Positions 50,386 through 63,200 of a DNA stretch of 64,000 nucleotides are shown in pieces. The notes below the pieces were generated by a model. That model was not told the DNA's origin and searched no databases. It was given only the letters and a program-made list of their open reading frames with translations. Each line of letters opens with the position of its first letter. Positions within the stretch are counted from its first letter, which is position 1. The translations under genes and the position numbers were made by a program. This DNA is from Lingula anatina (lineage: Eukaryota > Brachiopoda > Lingulata > Lingulida > Lingulidae), in contig NW_019776079.1 in NCBI RefSeq assembly GCF_001039355.2, positions 693,666 to 757,665 on the forward strand, read 5' to 3'.

Positions 50386-53300
50386 TTTTTTGCCTTCTCA
50401 AATAATATGTAAACATGCTGTTTCAGTTAACTGCAGTGTATGTAATTTTCAAACCTACATTATCACATCCCCTCAAAACAGGCATTACAAACTTAACTGC
50501 ACATAATAATTCGCTTTCACAACAATTATTTTCTAGCTTCTAGTCATTCCTGCAACATTTCACGACAGCTTGTAGTCATCTGGCCTTCCTAAATAAGTTA
50601 TAATAACATCTGATTGTAAAACTGATGACATGTTAACCATTACATATATTTAGCAGGTAATAAGTTTAAAACTGAAGTTTGAAAGAAATGATCCATTCTA
50701 GCAGTTATCAAACAATAGAGTGAAACAAAAAGTAATGCTGCCAGTGGGTAGTCATTCTGGGTGGGAACAATATAACATCATGTTTAAACTATAAACTCAG
50801 ATATACCATATCTTTATGGAATGTGTCCAAGTAAATGTGTCAATTATTGTACACCTTGCCTAGATTGTAGAGCTACCTTGAGGACAAGAGATGGTCATAT
50901 ATTCCCATGACCCAGTGGTACTGGTAACATGATAATTATATCATCACATTCAATCAATGCTTTTTCCACAAGAAATATCTGCCTAGAGTAAAACATCCTA
51001 ACTTATCTATCAGATAAATGCCTGAGTCAAAAATAAAATTTGGTATACAACAATAATACTTGGCATATAATAATCATGCTGACTAATTACTTGACAGGAT
51101 TGCCACATGCTGTATATATGCTAATTTTAAGTTGAACTATGTCTGACAGGGACTTGGTAGGCTTTTTTTTTTTTTTTTTTTTTTGTCTTCAAATATTAAT
51201 AAAAATTGAGTGACATGCCTCCTCAAGCAGTTTGAGGGGTAAGTAAATAACTTTCATGTGCACTTGGTTGCATTCAAAATGAAGTAAAAAATCTTCCAGA
51301 AGCCAAGTGTTCCCCCTAGCTACCAAAGGAGACGTCACATGTCATTCAGTTAATCTGATTGCATTCAGCAAGAGGCTCTGCAAAGTTGGATGAATCTTCA
51401 TAGAATGATAGTTTCATGGGAATGTTCCCTATGATGATAGGAGGCTACACAAAATAGAAATAATGATTGTAAGTGGGTCACGTGTGTGTCACTCCCAGCA
51501 GACATTGGATGGACTCGAGATGATACACTGTGGAGGAGAAAACAAATGTTTTTAACTGACAATGTTACCCTTTAAACGTCATAAAAAATTATTTCAGGAG
51601 ATATGTCTAGTGCATGGGTACATGCATAAAATAGCTTCTCTATGATAATCAAAAGAGTTCCCATTCATTCTAGTGACGATGCCTTGAAAGATTGGTTTGC
51701 TTTTTTAACAATGTGATTTTGCAACTGAGTAGTAAGAAAAATATTTGAGAGCTCTCATATCAGGGTACAAACTTTCTCATTGTTTTTTAACAGTGTGCAG
51801 AGTTAGTAGTACAAGTAAAAGGAAATGTGGGGATGACATTGTAGGGGCACTCCCACACAGGAGCAGGTCAGTTTCGCCTTCACTAAAATCACAAAAATAA
51901 AAACGCAAGAAATACATGACCTTCTAAGTGTGTTTAAATTGAAAAACAAAAATTGCCTGCCCTAAATGCATGTTGTGAGAGTTAAGATTTTCCGATTGGC
52001 ACTGATGATTCAGAATTTACACATTATCGACAAGAGTTGTCAATGTCACTCCCTCTGCATTCATTTTCGCCGATTTCAGAGTATGTTAAAATGAAATGGA
52101 ACATTAAATAAATTTTATAAAACCTTGAAAAACATTTACTTGTAGCGCTGTGATATTACGCTGGCATGGTATATTGAGAGCAATCGGAATACATGTGTGA
52201 CAAATAAATTCATACAAAAAACGCAGAGATGACTGTGTGAAGTCCGATCCCCAGGAATGAAGTCGCATTTAAAATGCCCAAATGGTGTACAATGTCTTTC
52301 ACTTTGTGATATTTATTAGGTCACTGTTCTTTCTGTATAAGCATCGGTCATGGGTGACTCTACATTTTTAATTCAACAATGATCTGCAATAAAACTTACC
52401 GGCTCGTAAAATTCAATGAGACCTGTGCCAGTCTGTCTGTTCGTCGACGGAAGTCTTTCAAAAAGGTATCATATGACCTAAAGTATCCAATCAAATGAAA
52501 CGTGTACTTTTCTCCACCACATGCCCTCGTTTTCGTTAAACCTCATGATCTCATGTTGGGCTTGGTGGGGTGTCTTCAAACAAAATGATTATTTCGCTTT
52601 CCCAAACGATACTCATTTGGGCTCAATAAAACGCCTTTCACATATTCAGTGCTGCAAAATCAACCCCGAAAACCAAACAACTGACGAAAACCACAGACCT
52701 TCACAGAGACATGCTGATTTGGGAAATTATTTTTCATTAAAATGTGCTCTTATGCTCAAAATATCATCTCAAACCTTGTAGGTTACTTTTGCATTGTCTG
52801 CATCCGCACTACAGCTGTTTAATGAGTTCCAGTATTCTGGGGAACCTCATTACCTAAAGCTTTTTTAAAGTTTGGGGAAAGGTTAGAAGGCATAAGGTCA
52901 AGGATACTGGGTCAAAATAGAGCATTTCACCCACACTTCTTTACTACTTGCATCTTTTATCCCCTAGCAAAATTATATCTTGGTATTTTATTAGAAGCCT
53001 ACTTCCATGAACCCTCGTTCTGTTTGAACAGTGCGATAATGGCCAGACATTCAACAAAAAGTAATCACAATATCATGAGTTTTATTAACAACTGCTAAAT
53101 TAGTAGCTGACCAGACTTGCACTGGCAGTGCATGTAATACAGTACATCATGGCCTCATGGGACATTGTGACAATGGTTAAAATGTCAACCAGGAATATTA
53201 ATACATTATCCATGGGAAGCACAATAAACTTAATATTAGTGGGTGACCTAATGTACACAGGTATTGTCGGGGGACGAAAATGTTTTGTACCTAAAAAATC

Positions 53301-53809
53301 TCAATGTTTGATTTTTTTTTCTTATTCCTATTTGGGATAACTTTGTTTATATTTGCAATGCTAAGCATTAAATAAGTTTTCTTGTTTGCAGGCATATTAT
53401 CAAATTTAATTTTTCAACTCTCAAAGCTTATGTCTTCAATAATATATTTTATTTTCATTTTTTTTTTTTTTTTTTTTTTGTGAATGAAAATGACTGTACA
53501 GTTGACATAAATATCTCATTAGTTTTTACAAGATGCTTCTTTTAGTCATGACCATAGTTGATTACAATAAATTTGTCACATTTTTCTGACTTGTACACAT
53601 AAAACTGAACGTAGTCCTTTTAACTGTTTGGTCCATGTACAAGATGAACTTCAATCTGACTGTGCAGTCTAGTCCTCATCATTCAACATGATAACTATAT
53701 GAACATCATGGATAAACAACTACAGGCGAACAGTTTTTTGGGTGTCATCTGCAATGTTGTTGCATTTAATTTTCTGTTGTTTTAAAGTTTATTATTCCAC
53801 ATTTGGTTA
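50386..53809. other. Interval between MAPRE and PSMB2
   Basis: No coding exon is supported. On the minus strand a good donor (GAGCCG|GTAAGT at about 52401) may end a 5' untranslated exon of MAPRE. Long T homopolymers occur at about 51163-51184 and 53459-53479. The rest shows nothing recognisable. Confidence 0.4.
53788..53793 (-). terminator. Possible PSMB2 polyadenylation signal
   Basis: AATAAA on the minus strand, 17 bp after the PSMB2 stop codon. This would give an unusually short 3' UTR. Other signals further left may be used instead. Confidence 0.4.
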
Positions 53810-56727
53810 CTAAGATGTTGACAGCACTGGTTTCACATCAGGTAGGTCTTGAATGCCATCCTTGTTGATCACTCTGACTTTAAATGCTGGTAGATTTACA
53901 AGAAACCTTTTGTTGATCTGAAAGACACAAAAGACACTTCAAAAGAAGTGAAATCATTCATCCTAGGCAGTTGTTTCCCCAAGATTCGGGGTACAGGGAA
54001 TCCAAAATGTGAATCTGTAATTTGGTCATCGATTTACAGGGAGTTCAACCCAAACAAGTCCAACCAACCAACCTGCCATTTCCCAAAAATTTTGTAAGCC
54101 CTACAGGTGTCTTTGGAGATACAGACAATCTTTTGAGGCCAATATGTCATGTCCAACATAAAGATAAAAAAGATATCTTATGAGGTCATATGATGTAAAG
54201 TGTTGTGGTCCAATAGTTTTTGGGTAATGTGGTGGCCTCTTTGTATAACGCTGAGGCAAAGAAATTAATTATACAATTATAAGTAATTAAAGTTTGCGTG
54301 CATCGACCATAGATAAGAAATATATAAGTATATAAGCAATTGGAACTGATACCTAGGGAGCCAAGAGGAAGAGAGAGGGAGAAGAGAGGGAGAAGAGAAG
54401 GAGACTGAGATAGACGGAGCATGGAGACGGACGTAGTTTTGGAGAGTTAAAGACTTTACTTATAATATGTAGATACCTAACGTCGACGAATAAATCGTTT
54501 AACAGGTCATTATGTGGACTTTGCGCAACCTTTAAGTTTAATAAATCTGACACGAACTGTTATCCGCTAAGTAAGTCAAAAATGTTATGTCCTATTTCGA
54601 GCCCATGATGCACAGGATTTGAAATAACCTAAATATCATTACATGTCCCTATGATTTAGCATCACTATAACTTGCTGAAATTCATTTTTCAGTCTCTCAA
54701 TCAATTTACCTCATTAACACATCTTTGTACAAGCTTTACTGCATCTTCCTGTGTGAGATCTGAAAATATAATTATATCCAACTTCCTTCAGTCTTTAACT
54801 ATAATACACTAAAGGGTGTAACTTTTTCATGACAAAATAAAAACAAAGTTATTTTATGTTTCATTTGTCTAAATTGATGATAAACAACAAAAAATACACA
54901 AATAGGGAAATGAAATAGTTGATTTATATATGTCAAATGCGGAGCACATGAATAGAGATAACTACCCACCTTCTTTGTAATACCTGTCCATGATACTAAG
55001 AGCAAAGAAAGAGCCATAACCATGTAATGCAAAAGGCACTTTGTTCATGGAGGCCAGGTAGTCCATGTAGTACAGAGCAGGTCCACTTTCTTCGTCAAAA
55101 CCTGCCAGCAACAGATTCACCATGTATGGAGTCTATAATTAATAATAAGAATTTTTATCAATTAACTAAAATCCACAGTGCAATTCTCATGCTAATTTTT
55201 TTTCACTATACATTTATTACACCCTGCTTTGTAGAAGTATATCTTAATGGAGGGAAACTGATTAAAATTATGCTTTTAGATAGATTTTCTTATTGTCTGA
55301 ATTCAACAAATATCTATTACAATTACATCATCTTTCAACACAATACCTATCAAACTTCTCATAATTTCAGCATCTACATACCTGACTCCTGAGATATTCT
55401 GCCAAATTTCTCCTTGTAAAATTAGCTGCGGCATGTGGTGATAATTCATATCCTGAAAAGAAAAAACATTACAAGCAAATTAAATCACTAAAGATCTTTA
55501 GAAAAAAAATTATGTACATAAATAAACACTCATGAACTAGTATTCAGTTATAACACATGGTTAAGTCAATACAATTTCCCTTAATTCTCTGAATGACCTT
55601 CTAGTCTGGTTTTGTCCATTTTAAGTTTGCTAGAATCAAACATGAATTTTGTGCTAGGCAGATGGATGCCAGGGATTGAAGTGAAACAACAAGCTGAAAG
55701 ATTTTCTCAAAATTATCACAATCAAAAAGTGCGAAAATCATTTGGTATCAGAAAGGGGGTGTGACTGAAATGCGCAATACACTGCAATACAGCACAACAC
55801 AGCGCAATACACTTGATAACACAAGTCCAGTTGCAAGTAAACACAGGAAAGGGTAATCTCAAATAAAATAGGGTGATATAAAAGCAAAATATAGNCCAGG
55901 GATTGAAGTGAAACAACAAGCTGAAAGATTTTCTCAAAATTATCACAATCAAAAAGTGCGAAAATCATTTGGTATCAGAAAGGGGTAAACTTGATTACTT
56001 TTGACACATCAATTCATTGCATTTATTTGCTGAAATATAGAAGTGAGTGACATAGTGAGATGGTTGGGAGTATGGGAAAAACTTGAAAGGGCTCTACAGT
56101 ACAGTAAGGGTGTAAACAGATAAGTACTCTTACCCTCCCTTTACTTTTACCATTAGATTGTAGTCTAACAGTTAATAAAAAAAGTAAACAGGGGAGATGA
56201 AGGCTAATTATTGGATTAACTTTAAAAAATATGTACTTACCATTCCTCATTTTATAAAGCTGTATATTTTTAGCAATATATTCTGCAAATTGTACTGTGT
56301 CTCCTGATTCCCCACAGACTAACATCATCAGTTTGCTACTTAACTGGAACATCTTGTCTTGGTCTAGATAAATCAAGAGTGAGGTATGAAATAGTAGGGA
56401 TATTTAAAGATATGTAGTTATTGACCTCACTAATTCATGAGTCAGAGAGTATCGGAATGATATTTTATTTAAATTTCAGAAATCTTCCAGACTCATAAAC
56501 AGAAATGTGCTATAGTACATAGTTACAGACACTGCGATATTCGATATTTTGACAACGACCAAATTCACAAAGGAACTAAGCCATTAGCCTCATAGGTGCT
56601 TTACGCATGCCATTCCAGTGACACTTAAACGCTTACCGTGTTTCATTGTCAGTATACTTCGTGCAGACTTCATATCTGCCGCGACGACAACGAAATCTTT
56701 GCCTTGAATACCTATCAAACATTCCAT
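53810..56727 (-). CDS. PSMB2: PSMB2, 20S proteasome subunit beta-4
   Basis: Six exons, 56727-56637, 56363-56241, 55452-55382, 55132-54970, 54759-54710 and 53917-53810, join to 606 nt, or 201 residues, exactly the length of human PSMB2. The subunit is a non-catalytic member of the inner beta ring of the 20S core particle. The start [18 protein letters not shown] matches the family and has no propeptide or active-site Thr, as expected. Strong blocks are [55 protein letters not shown] and [15 protein letters not shown]. All introns are GT-AG with matching phases. A single-N assembly gap and a short duplicated stretch fall in intron 2 and do not touch coding sequence. The start codon lies 476 bp from that of the divergent ZNF451-like gene. 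Confidence 0.97.
54361..54412. repeat. GAGA-rich low-complexity stretch
   Basis: Imperfect GAGAGAGGGAGAAGA repeats in the last intron of PSMB2. Confidence 0.8.
55669..55986. repeat. Direct repeat of about 89 bp around a single-N gap
   Basis: The segment beginning CCAGGGATTGAAGTGAAACA occurs at 55669-55757 and again at 55896-55986, practically identical. The N at 55895 directly precedes the second copy. The pattern is that of two overlapping contig ends placed side by side, in PSMB2 intron 2. Confidence 0.85.
55895..55895. other. Assembly gap (single N)
   Basis: One undetermined base directly before the second copy of an 89-bp direct repeat in PSMB2 intron 2. Confidence 0.95.
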
Positions 56728-57202
56728 TTTGTGCTTTTCCCCCAACTTGCAAAAACTGCACTCTCACATTTACAACAGTCTCGCACTGACAACCGCAAAC
56801 AACTGTGATTGGCGCAAATTGGGAAGGTCTCGCAATCGAGACTTACACGAGAGTTAACAGAAGAGCGAAATGTAAAAAAGATTTCAAGTTGGAAAGTAAG
56901 TATTGTGCTGTGTTTAAGTTCGATAAAAGTTCGAAAAAAAGAAGGACCGAATATTTAATTACTGTTCTATTGGGAAGATTCAGTAGTTAAACGTATATAA
57001 ATAATAAATAGCGCTTACTAAAGAAAATATTGCTTTGATTTTACACTGATCTATCTTGATCTAAAAAAAGTAAAATTAAAACGCACAGTAAGGAGGGAAA
57101 CGCAAGTGTAAGGCTTGTTTGAATAGTAGTACGTTAATTGTTCATACAATCTCTTCAGTTTATAACTTTCAGTTTTTTCACTTTCAGGAATAAAAAGGCT
57201 TT
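56728..57202. promoter_or_regulatory. Divergent promoter region of PSMB2 and the ZNF451-like gene
   Basis: The 475 bp between the two opposed start codons must hold both promoters. On the plus side a strong donor (GGAAA|GTAAGT, ending 56895) and an acceptor at 57185-57186 suggest an untranslated first exon of the ZNF451-like gene ending at 56895. No core promoter element could be assigned. Confidence 0.5.
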
Positions 57203-60200
57203 ATGTCAGGACAAGGAAAAGAGCAGCAATCTGCTTTTGACAAATCTGCCGAGACAGTAAGTCAGCAGAAAAGGGATATGCAAGAAAGGGTACTGGTTAA
57301 ACTTATATGGCTTCAAGCTCACTTAAACTTAAAGGCCTTACCTTGCTTGTCACTGTACTAACACGGCGTGTCAGCCTAGTTAGAAAATCTTTGTGCTGGA
57401 CCAACCTATTTATACTAGTACCTGCATATCAGCTTATGTATGTATGACAGGGCTTTCTTTGAATCAATTAAGGCACTGTAAATTTTAATTTTTAAAGATG
57501 ACTTTAAAATGTTTATGTGTTCAGCTTATATTTGACCATATTATTGGATATCTGGAGGATACATGCACAAGATGAATACAAACTGTGATATGCTGGCATT
57601 TTGTGAATCCCCTTCTGGGCATCACAATTTATTATTTGTGAAGTTTGAGAAATGTATCACTCTGATACTGGAACTTACATTAGCAACTGACCAAAGTGGT
57701 GGTCTCAACCTGTGACCTTCAGTAGGTAATGACCTGGATAGACTTGTCACATGATCTATTGGCATATGACTAGGAATAATCTCTAGCACCCTGTTCCATG
57801 TGTGCAAGAGATACATGTAAAACCTAAGGCCTCATTTCTGTGTTTTCCACCTGTTCCTGGATAGCTTCTTTGATGCCATGTTTGCTCCAGTTTCCCTCCT
57901 GAATGGTGAAGTCCTTCTCATCTATTAAGTGACCAATGTCTCTGATGTGTTGGAAAAATTACTGTTTTGGAGTTCACCTTCTGTGTTATTTTAATGCCTG
58001 TAACTGAAACAGTATCACAAACCTCTTTTTTTGATGCTTTAGAATATTTTGTTCCTCCAGTGTATGTTTCATCACATACAGCATCATACACAACATTGGA
58101 TTTATTTCCTTTCCAGGGTTTGTCTTCACTTTTTTTTTCTCAGAGTGTGTTTATGGGTTTGAATGATATTGAGATCCCAAATGGCCTTTCAGTTTGTCAT
58201 GTAGTGCAGTTATGTATGGAGTAGTTACTTATACACACTTATATATGTGAGGTACATTACACTCATTCCAGAGTTGGTGAATGCGCTTTTTGACTTTCTT
58301 TTTGTTGGCTTTCACAAACCTCTATTCAGGATATCCTAAATTTATGGGTGGCTTTTTAATGTATGTTCACAAGGTGCAAGATCTTGATTACTAGGAGACT
58401 TTCCCTAGCTGTATGACAATAGGTCAGGTGACTAATCCATCCAGGTCATTACCTGCATAATGAAAGCTCTCGGGTTGAGACCACAGTGTAGGTACAATGG
58501 ATAATGTATGTTCCAGTATCAGAGTTATTCATATTTCTCATTCTACATAATTCTACTAGACAATAAAAACATTCACTCACAAGTCATATCTAAGTGTTAC
58601 TTCAAAGTGATGTTTGTGTTTTCATTCAGATTGATTTTAAGTTCAGTTATTGAAGGTATGCACATGTGAGGATGTAACATTTCATATTCATGGTCTTCAT
58701 AGTCTTAATAGTAAATCCAAAAATAGACCAAAGTAAATGGGTTTGTGTTTCTTTAATTGTAAAATAATTTTAAGGTATGTTGTTAACACCATTTAATTTA
58801 TAACTTTAGTTAATACATTATCACGCCACAAAAGGGATGTTTTTTCCTGTCCTGATTAAAACTCTATTTTGAATGCTCTGAAATATCAATGTAGTTTCAT
58901 AAATGGTTTCCTTTCTATCCTAATAGATTAAGAGAAGAAAAGTGCAAAGAGAGGTAGAACTTGCCCACAGTGCTTATATAACAAATTCAGTGGCAAATAA
59001 CCCAGAACTGGTACAAGCGAGGACAGATGTTCAAACTTGGCTCTCAAATTCAGGTTGGTCTTGAGATTTGTCTAAGCTTAAAATTGTTATCTTAAGGGGC
59101 CCGCACACGGTGAGCATTTGGCGCGCTCCACTTGCGCTGCGCCGTTTTCTCATCGTTTGTGGGGGTATTTTGGTGAGATTTTTGCCTCTCGCGCGGCTGA
59201 GCAAAATATCTCACGTGTTTGATATTTTTGGTCTCTTGAGGCAAATGGCTCAGCGTGTGCGGGGTGCAGGCGCCGATTGCTTAAGTCATGCCAACAATGC
59301 GCATGTGCCGGTAGCCGGAAACAAACAAAAATGGCAGCCCCCAGCAAAGTCAACCAAAATGTACACAGTTATAGTTAGTCTGATTGATTAACGTGGTCAC
59401 CATTTTCCATTACTATCAGAAAAAACAACAATATGTAATGTTTCCTTAAACACATGATCTCTCAGTTCACAGTGCGTCCGCTAGGGGCAGGCCGGGAGGC
59501 ACCTCTGCTGAGCAAAGAGCGCAGCGTTTGCGGGGAGCTGAGGAGCACAAGCATCTGGCTCAGCGCAAGTGGCGCGTGCCAATTGCTTACCGTGTGCGGG
59601 GTGCTTAATAAGACCTTGAGATACAATGTGGAGCAACAGTCATAGGCATTTGCCTGTGCTACAGGTTTCTTTCAAAATGCTTTTGATTCTTTATGTGACC
59701 GTAAATTAGCATGTATGATATTGATGTAGAAGGTGATTTTGTCTGTAGAATTTTATTGATTTCATTACCAATAATTTTTAAGCTGGAATGGCAAAGAAGA
59801 TGAAAGAAATAACTCGCAGGCAAGTGGAAGAACAAAGACATATCCCACCTCCAGTTTATGATGAAGTAAGACCCACCACAAGTAGCTTTGAGCCTTCAAC
59901 TCCTGGTACAATCACTTTTGAAGACAATGAAGAGCAGGGACAAACACCAAAAAACTCTAGCATAACAATGTCCACATTTTTAAGGGACAATGACCAGACT
60001 CGCCTTAGGCTTATAGAAGAAGGTGATGTTTCTGATGGAGAAGATGAAGCTCTTAAACTTGCAATAAAACTTTCATTAAAAGCACATAAGGAAACAGCTT
60101 CCAGAGATGGAAAAAACCCTGTAACTGAAACAGTATCACAAACCTCTATTTCTAATGCCATAGAATGCATAAACCTTGATGACTCCACTGACAATCCTAC

Positions 60201-63200
60201 TCCCACAGAAAGTTTGGAATGCCCTGTTATTGACTGTGAGATGACCTTTGCCAATTATTCAAGTCCTCAGAATGAGTTTTCACATCATATGCAACAGTTT
60301 CAACATGTTGCTTTTAAGACTTTCATGAACTTCACACCTAAACGTTCACATTATATGTGCCCAGAATGTGGTGTTTTATTTAAGGTGATATATTTGTTTT
60401 CCCACAGAATCAATTGTCTATAATTTTACATAAAGGCCTTTGATATCAAGTCTTGCAGAGTGGTAAAAAATATCTTAAAGTCATTGATGGGGGTTGCAGC
60501 TTTTCACATTATTGTATAGTCCATATTTTATTGTGCAAGATATTTATCAGCTTTTAAATTGTCTTTGAAGTTCTTTCATGAATACATTTGCTTAATTTAC
60601 TGTTTTATTTTGATTGATCTATTTCGTAAATATACAGAGGTGCAGAAATTGTCTAGAGCACATGAAGACTGTGGGCCACACACTGTACACTGCTCCAGTT
60701 CTTGTGCTGGGATATGGCTGTCCTCAGTGCTTTGAGATATTCCAAAGCTCTGAGCTATGCAAAGACCACATAGAAACCATGAATCATCAGGAGCATTACT
60801 ATGCTTTTCAAGGTAAGGGTGCCTTAATTATTGGTTTCTTTCAATGTAACATGTTATGGAAAATTGTACAGCTGTAGGTGAACCTTTTTTTTCACATTGT
60901 TCCAAAAACAGAAATCAAAGTATTAAACATATATCAAGCCTCTTTGGAAGCTAGTATATATAACGAAATTATATCAGTTGTGGAAATTGAATATTGCCAT
61001 TATATTAAAGTTTTGATGCATTTGAGTTGTTGCTTACTTGTGACTAAGTGTCTTGATATTGTTTTTGTATTTTTTAGTGTAAAATTGATAAATATGTTTA
61101 TATAGAATAAATATATTATATTTATCAAAATTTTCTCTATATTCAGATGACATATCCCCATCTGCTGACCCCTTTCCCTACCCAGCTTATGTATACATGT
61201 GTATGCAGGATAAGGTGGCTCAGGTTCGCACCAGAGTTCACTGTGTAGACTGTGGGAAAGAAGTCAATAGTGACAAAGAGTTTAGAAAGAGTATTTCTGA
61301 ATGCCCCACTGGGAAATGTATTGCATCTTCGGAGACTACCTTGGTAAATGAAGCTCTACTGTTTGTGTTATTTACATTATTTTGTAAGGATTGTGCTCTA
61401 GTTTTAGTGCATTTGTGTGTGAAAAAGAGTTGGTGAGAAAGATGTCTTATATATATGACAAGATGATTATTGAAGTACACAACTTTCATTTTTACAGGCA
61501 GAATTATTCTCCACATTTTTGAAGGGGTCTACCTGCAGTTTCTGCCAGCGTTATTTGATCCAGAGGATGGTGTATCACATGAGTGCCATCCTGAGAAACC
61601 AGGAAATGTTATAGATGCCAACTGTTCATCTTTCACCGAGTTTGTAAGAAGAATTTCTCTAACCAAGCAAATAATCTATCACAAAGGTGTGAGGGATTTC
61701 ACTCTCAAAAGAAAGCAAAATGAAGAAAAAATGACTTTGGAAGACAGAATTCACTTTATAAACTCCACAAGAACTTGGTTTAATTACCCACCTGGTGCTA
61801 CGAGATATAATAATGAGTCTTCAACAGCTTCCAACCCAGTGGCTTTATCAGTGTACTCAGATGAGACATCTGCAAGGGTTTCTGAAAAGAGAACAAAGAG
61901 GAAGTTGGATAATGAGGAAAAGGACCAAAAAGGTTGCAAAGATTCTCCATACTGTAGCCAAGAAAGCCAGCCCATCAGAGTGCAAAAGAGCCACAATAGC
62001 AGAAAGTAGAGCCACAACAGCCTGTTCCACTGTGATTCAAAGCTCTGAATCAAATCCAAATGATGAAGACAAGGAGGTAGCACAGTTAACAGCAAAAACT
62101 CCTAGTGTATCAAAGTCTCAATCACTCACTGACACATTAGGTCTGCCAAAAGGGTTCTCAGTTAGAGATTTTTCACCCAATTCTCAAGAACTCTTGCAGA
62201 AAAAGCTGGAAAATGTACAAAAATGTAAAGTCCAGCAAAGTGACTTCTTTAGGCCTTGCACATCTCTCTTTGTGCCTGATACTGATAGTAGTGCCAGTGG
62301 TGTAAGCAATAGTAGTTGCAGAACCACTTCACATTCCTCAGCAACATTAGTGAAAAAGAGCAACAGCAAGGGAAGACAAGGTGCCCAGAAGCCAGTGACA
62401 TCAATAAACACAATTGTTTCAAATCCTGGAAGTCCTAAGGGAGTGCCCTTAGCCGATGAAGACCCTGATCCAAATTATCTGTCTTCCATGCATCAAATAG
62501 TATTTCTGGACTTGGACAACTGGCCAGCCTTATTCAAGAAACTGCCTGCTCCACTACCTGACAGGGTGTTTGTATGGGCATTTATTGGAGGTAAAACTGT
62601 CTGGAAACCACCACACAGGTATGCCAATTATCATTTCATATTAAGTAGTTAATGTTTTTTTGTATTTGTTACACCTAACAATATTGAGTGTAACATGCTA
62701 TAATGATTGTTTTATTCTTCTAATGAAAAGGGATACAGATTGTATTGAATTATTTTTATGAATGTTCAGGCCTAACAGCTTCATCATTCGATAAAGAACT
62801 GTTCCATTTCAGTTTCCTTCCCTTTTCTGTTTTGGTGAAAAATCGTTGGTTTCACCTGCATGGAAGGTGTGGGACGACCAAAGATGCTGCTGACTTTGCC
62901 ATATGTCTGCAGGTTAATTTAACCATCCACCTTAATTAGTTTATTGTCAATACAGTATGCTTCTTTTCACATTCATACCTTTGACAAGGCAGGAAAAGTG
63001 ACCACTAGTGTACTAAATTGAGATTATTGTGGGTTTTTCATTTCTATTTTGTTATTCAAAAAATCTTTCATGAAAGTACACCAAGTTCTCCAGATATTTT
63101 ATCCATGGAAACCTTTTAGTTTGTATTAAATTGTTCTAGGTTGGAAAGATGGATGCTGTACTTCCCAAACATATCCCATTCACAGTGCTGTCTGGAGATA

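Noticed and set aside
54170-54560. Possible solo LTR or SINE in the last PSMB2 intron
   Set aside because: The stretch looks different from its surroundings and has a GAGA repeat and an AATAAA, but I found no paired ends or target duplication.
57967-58224. Open frame containing PVTETVSQTS as an alternative exon of the ZNF451-like gene
   Set aside because: It is embedded in a Penelope-like remnant, lacks fitting splice sites, and only a short part matches exon 3.
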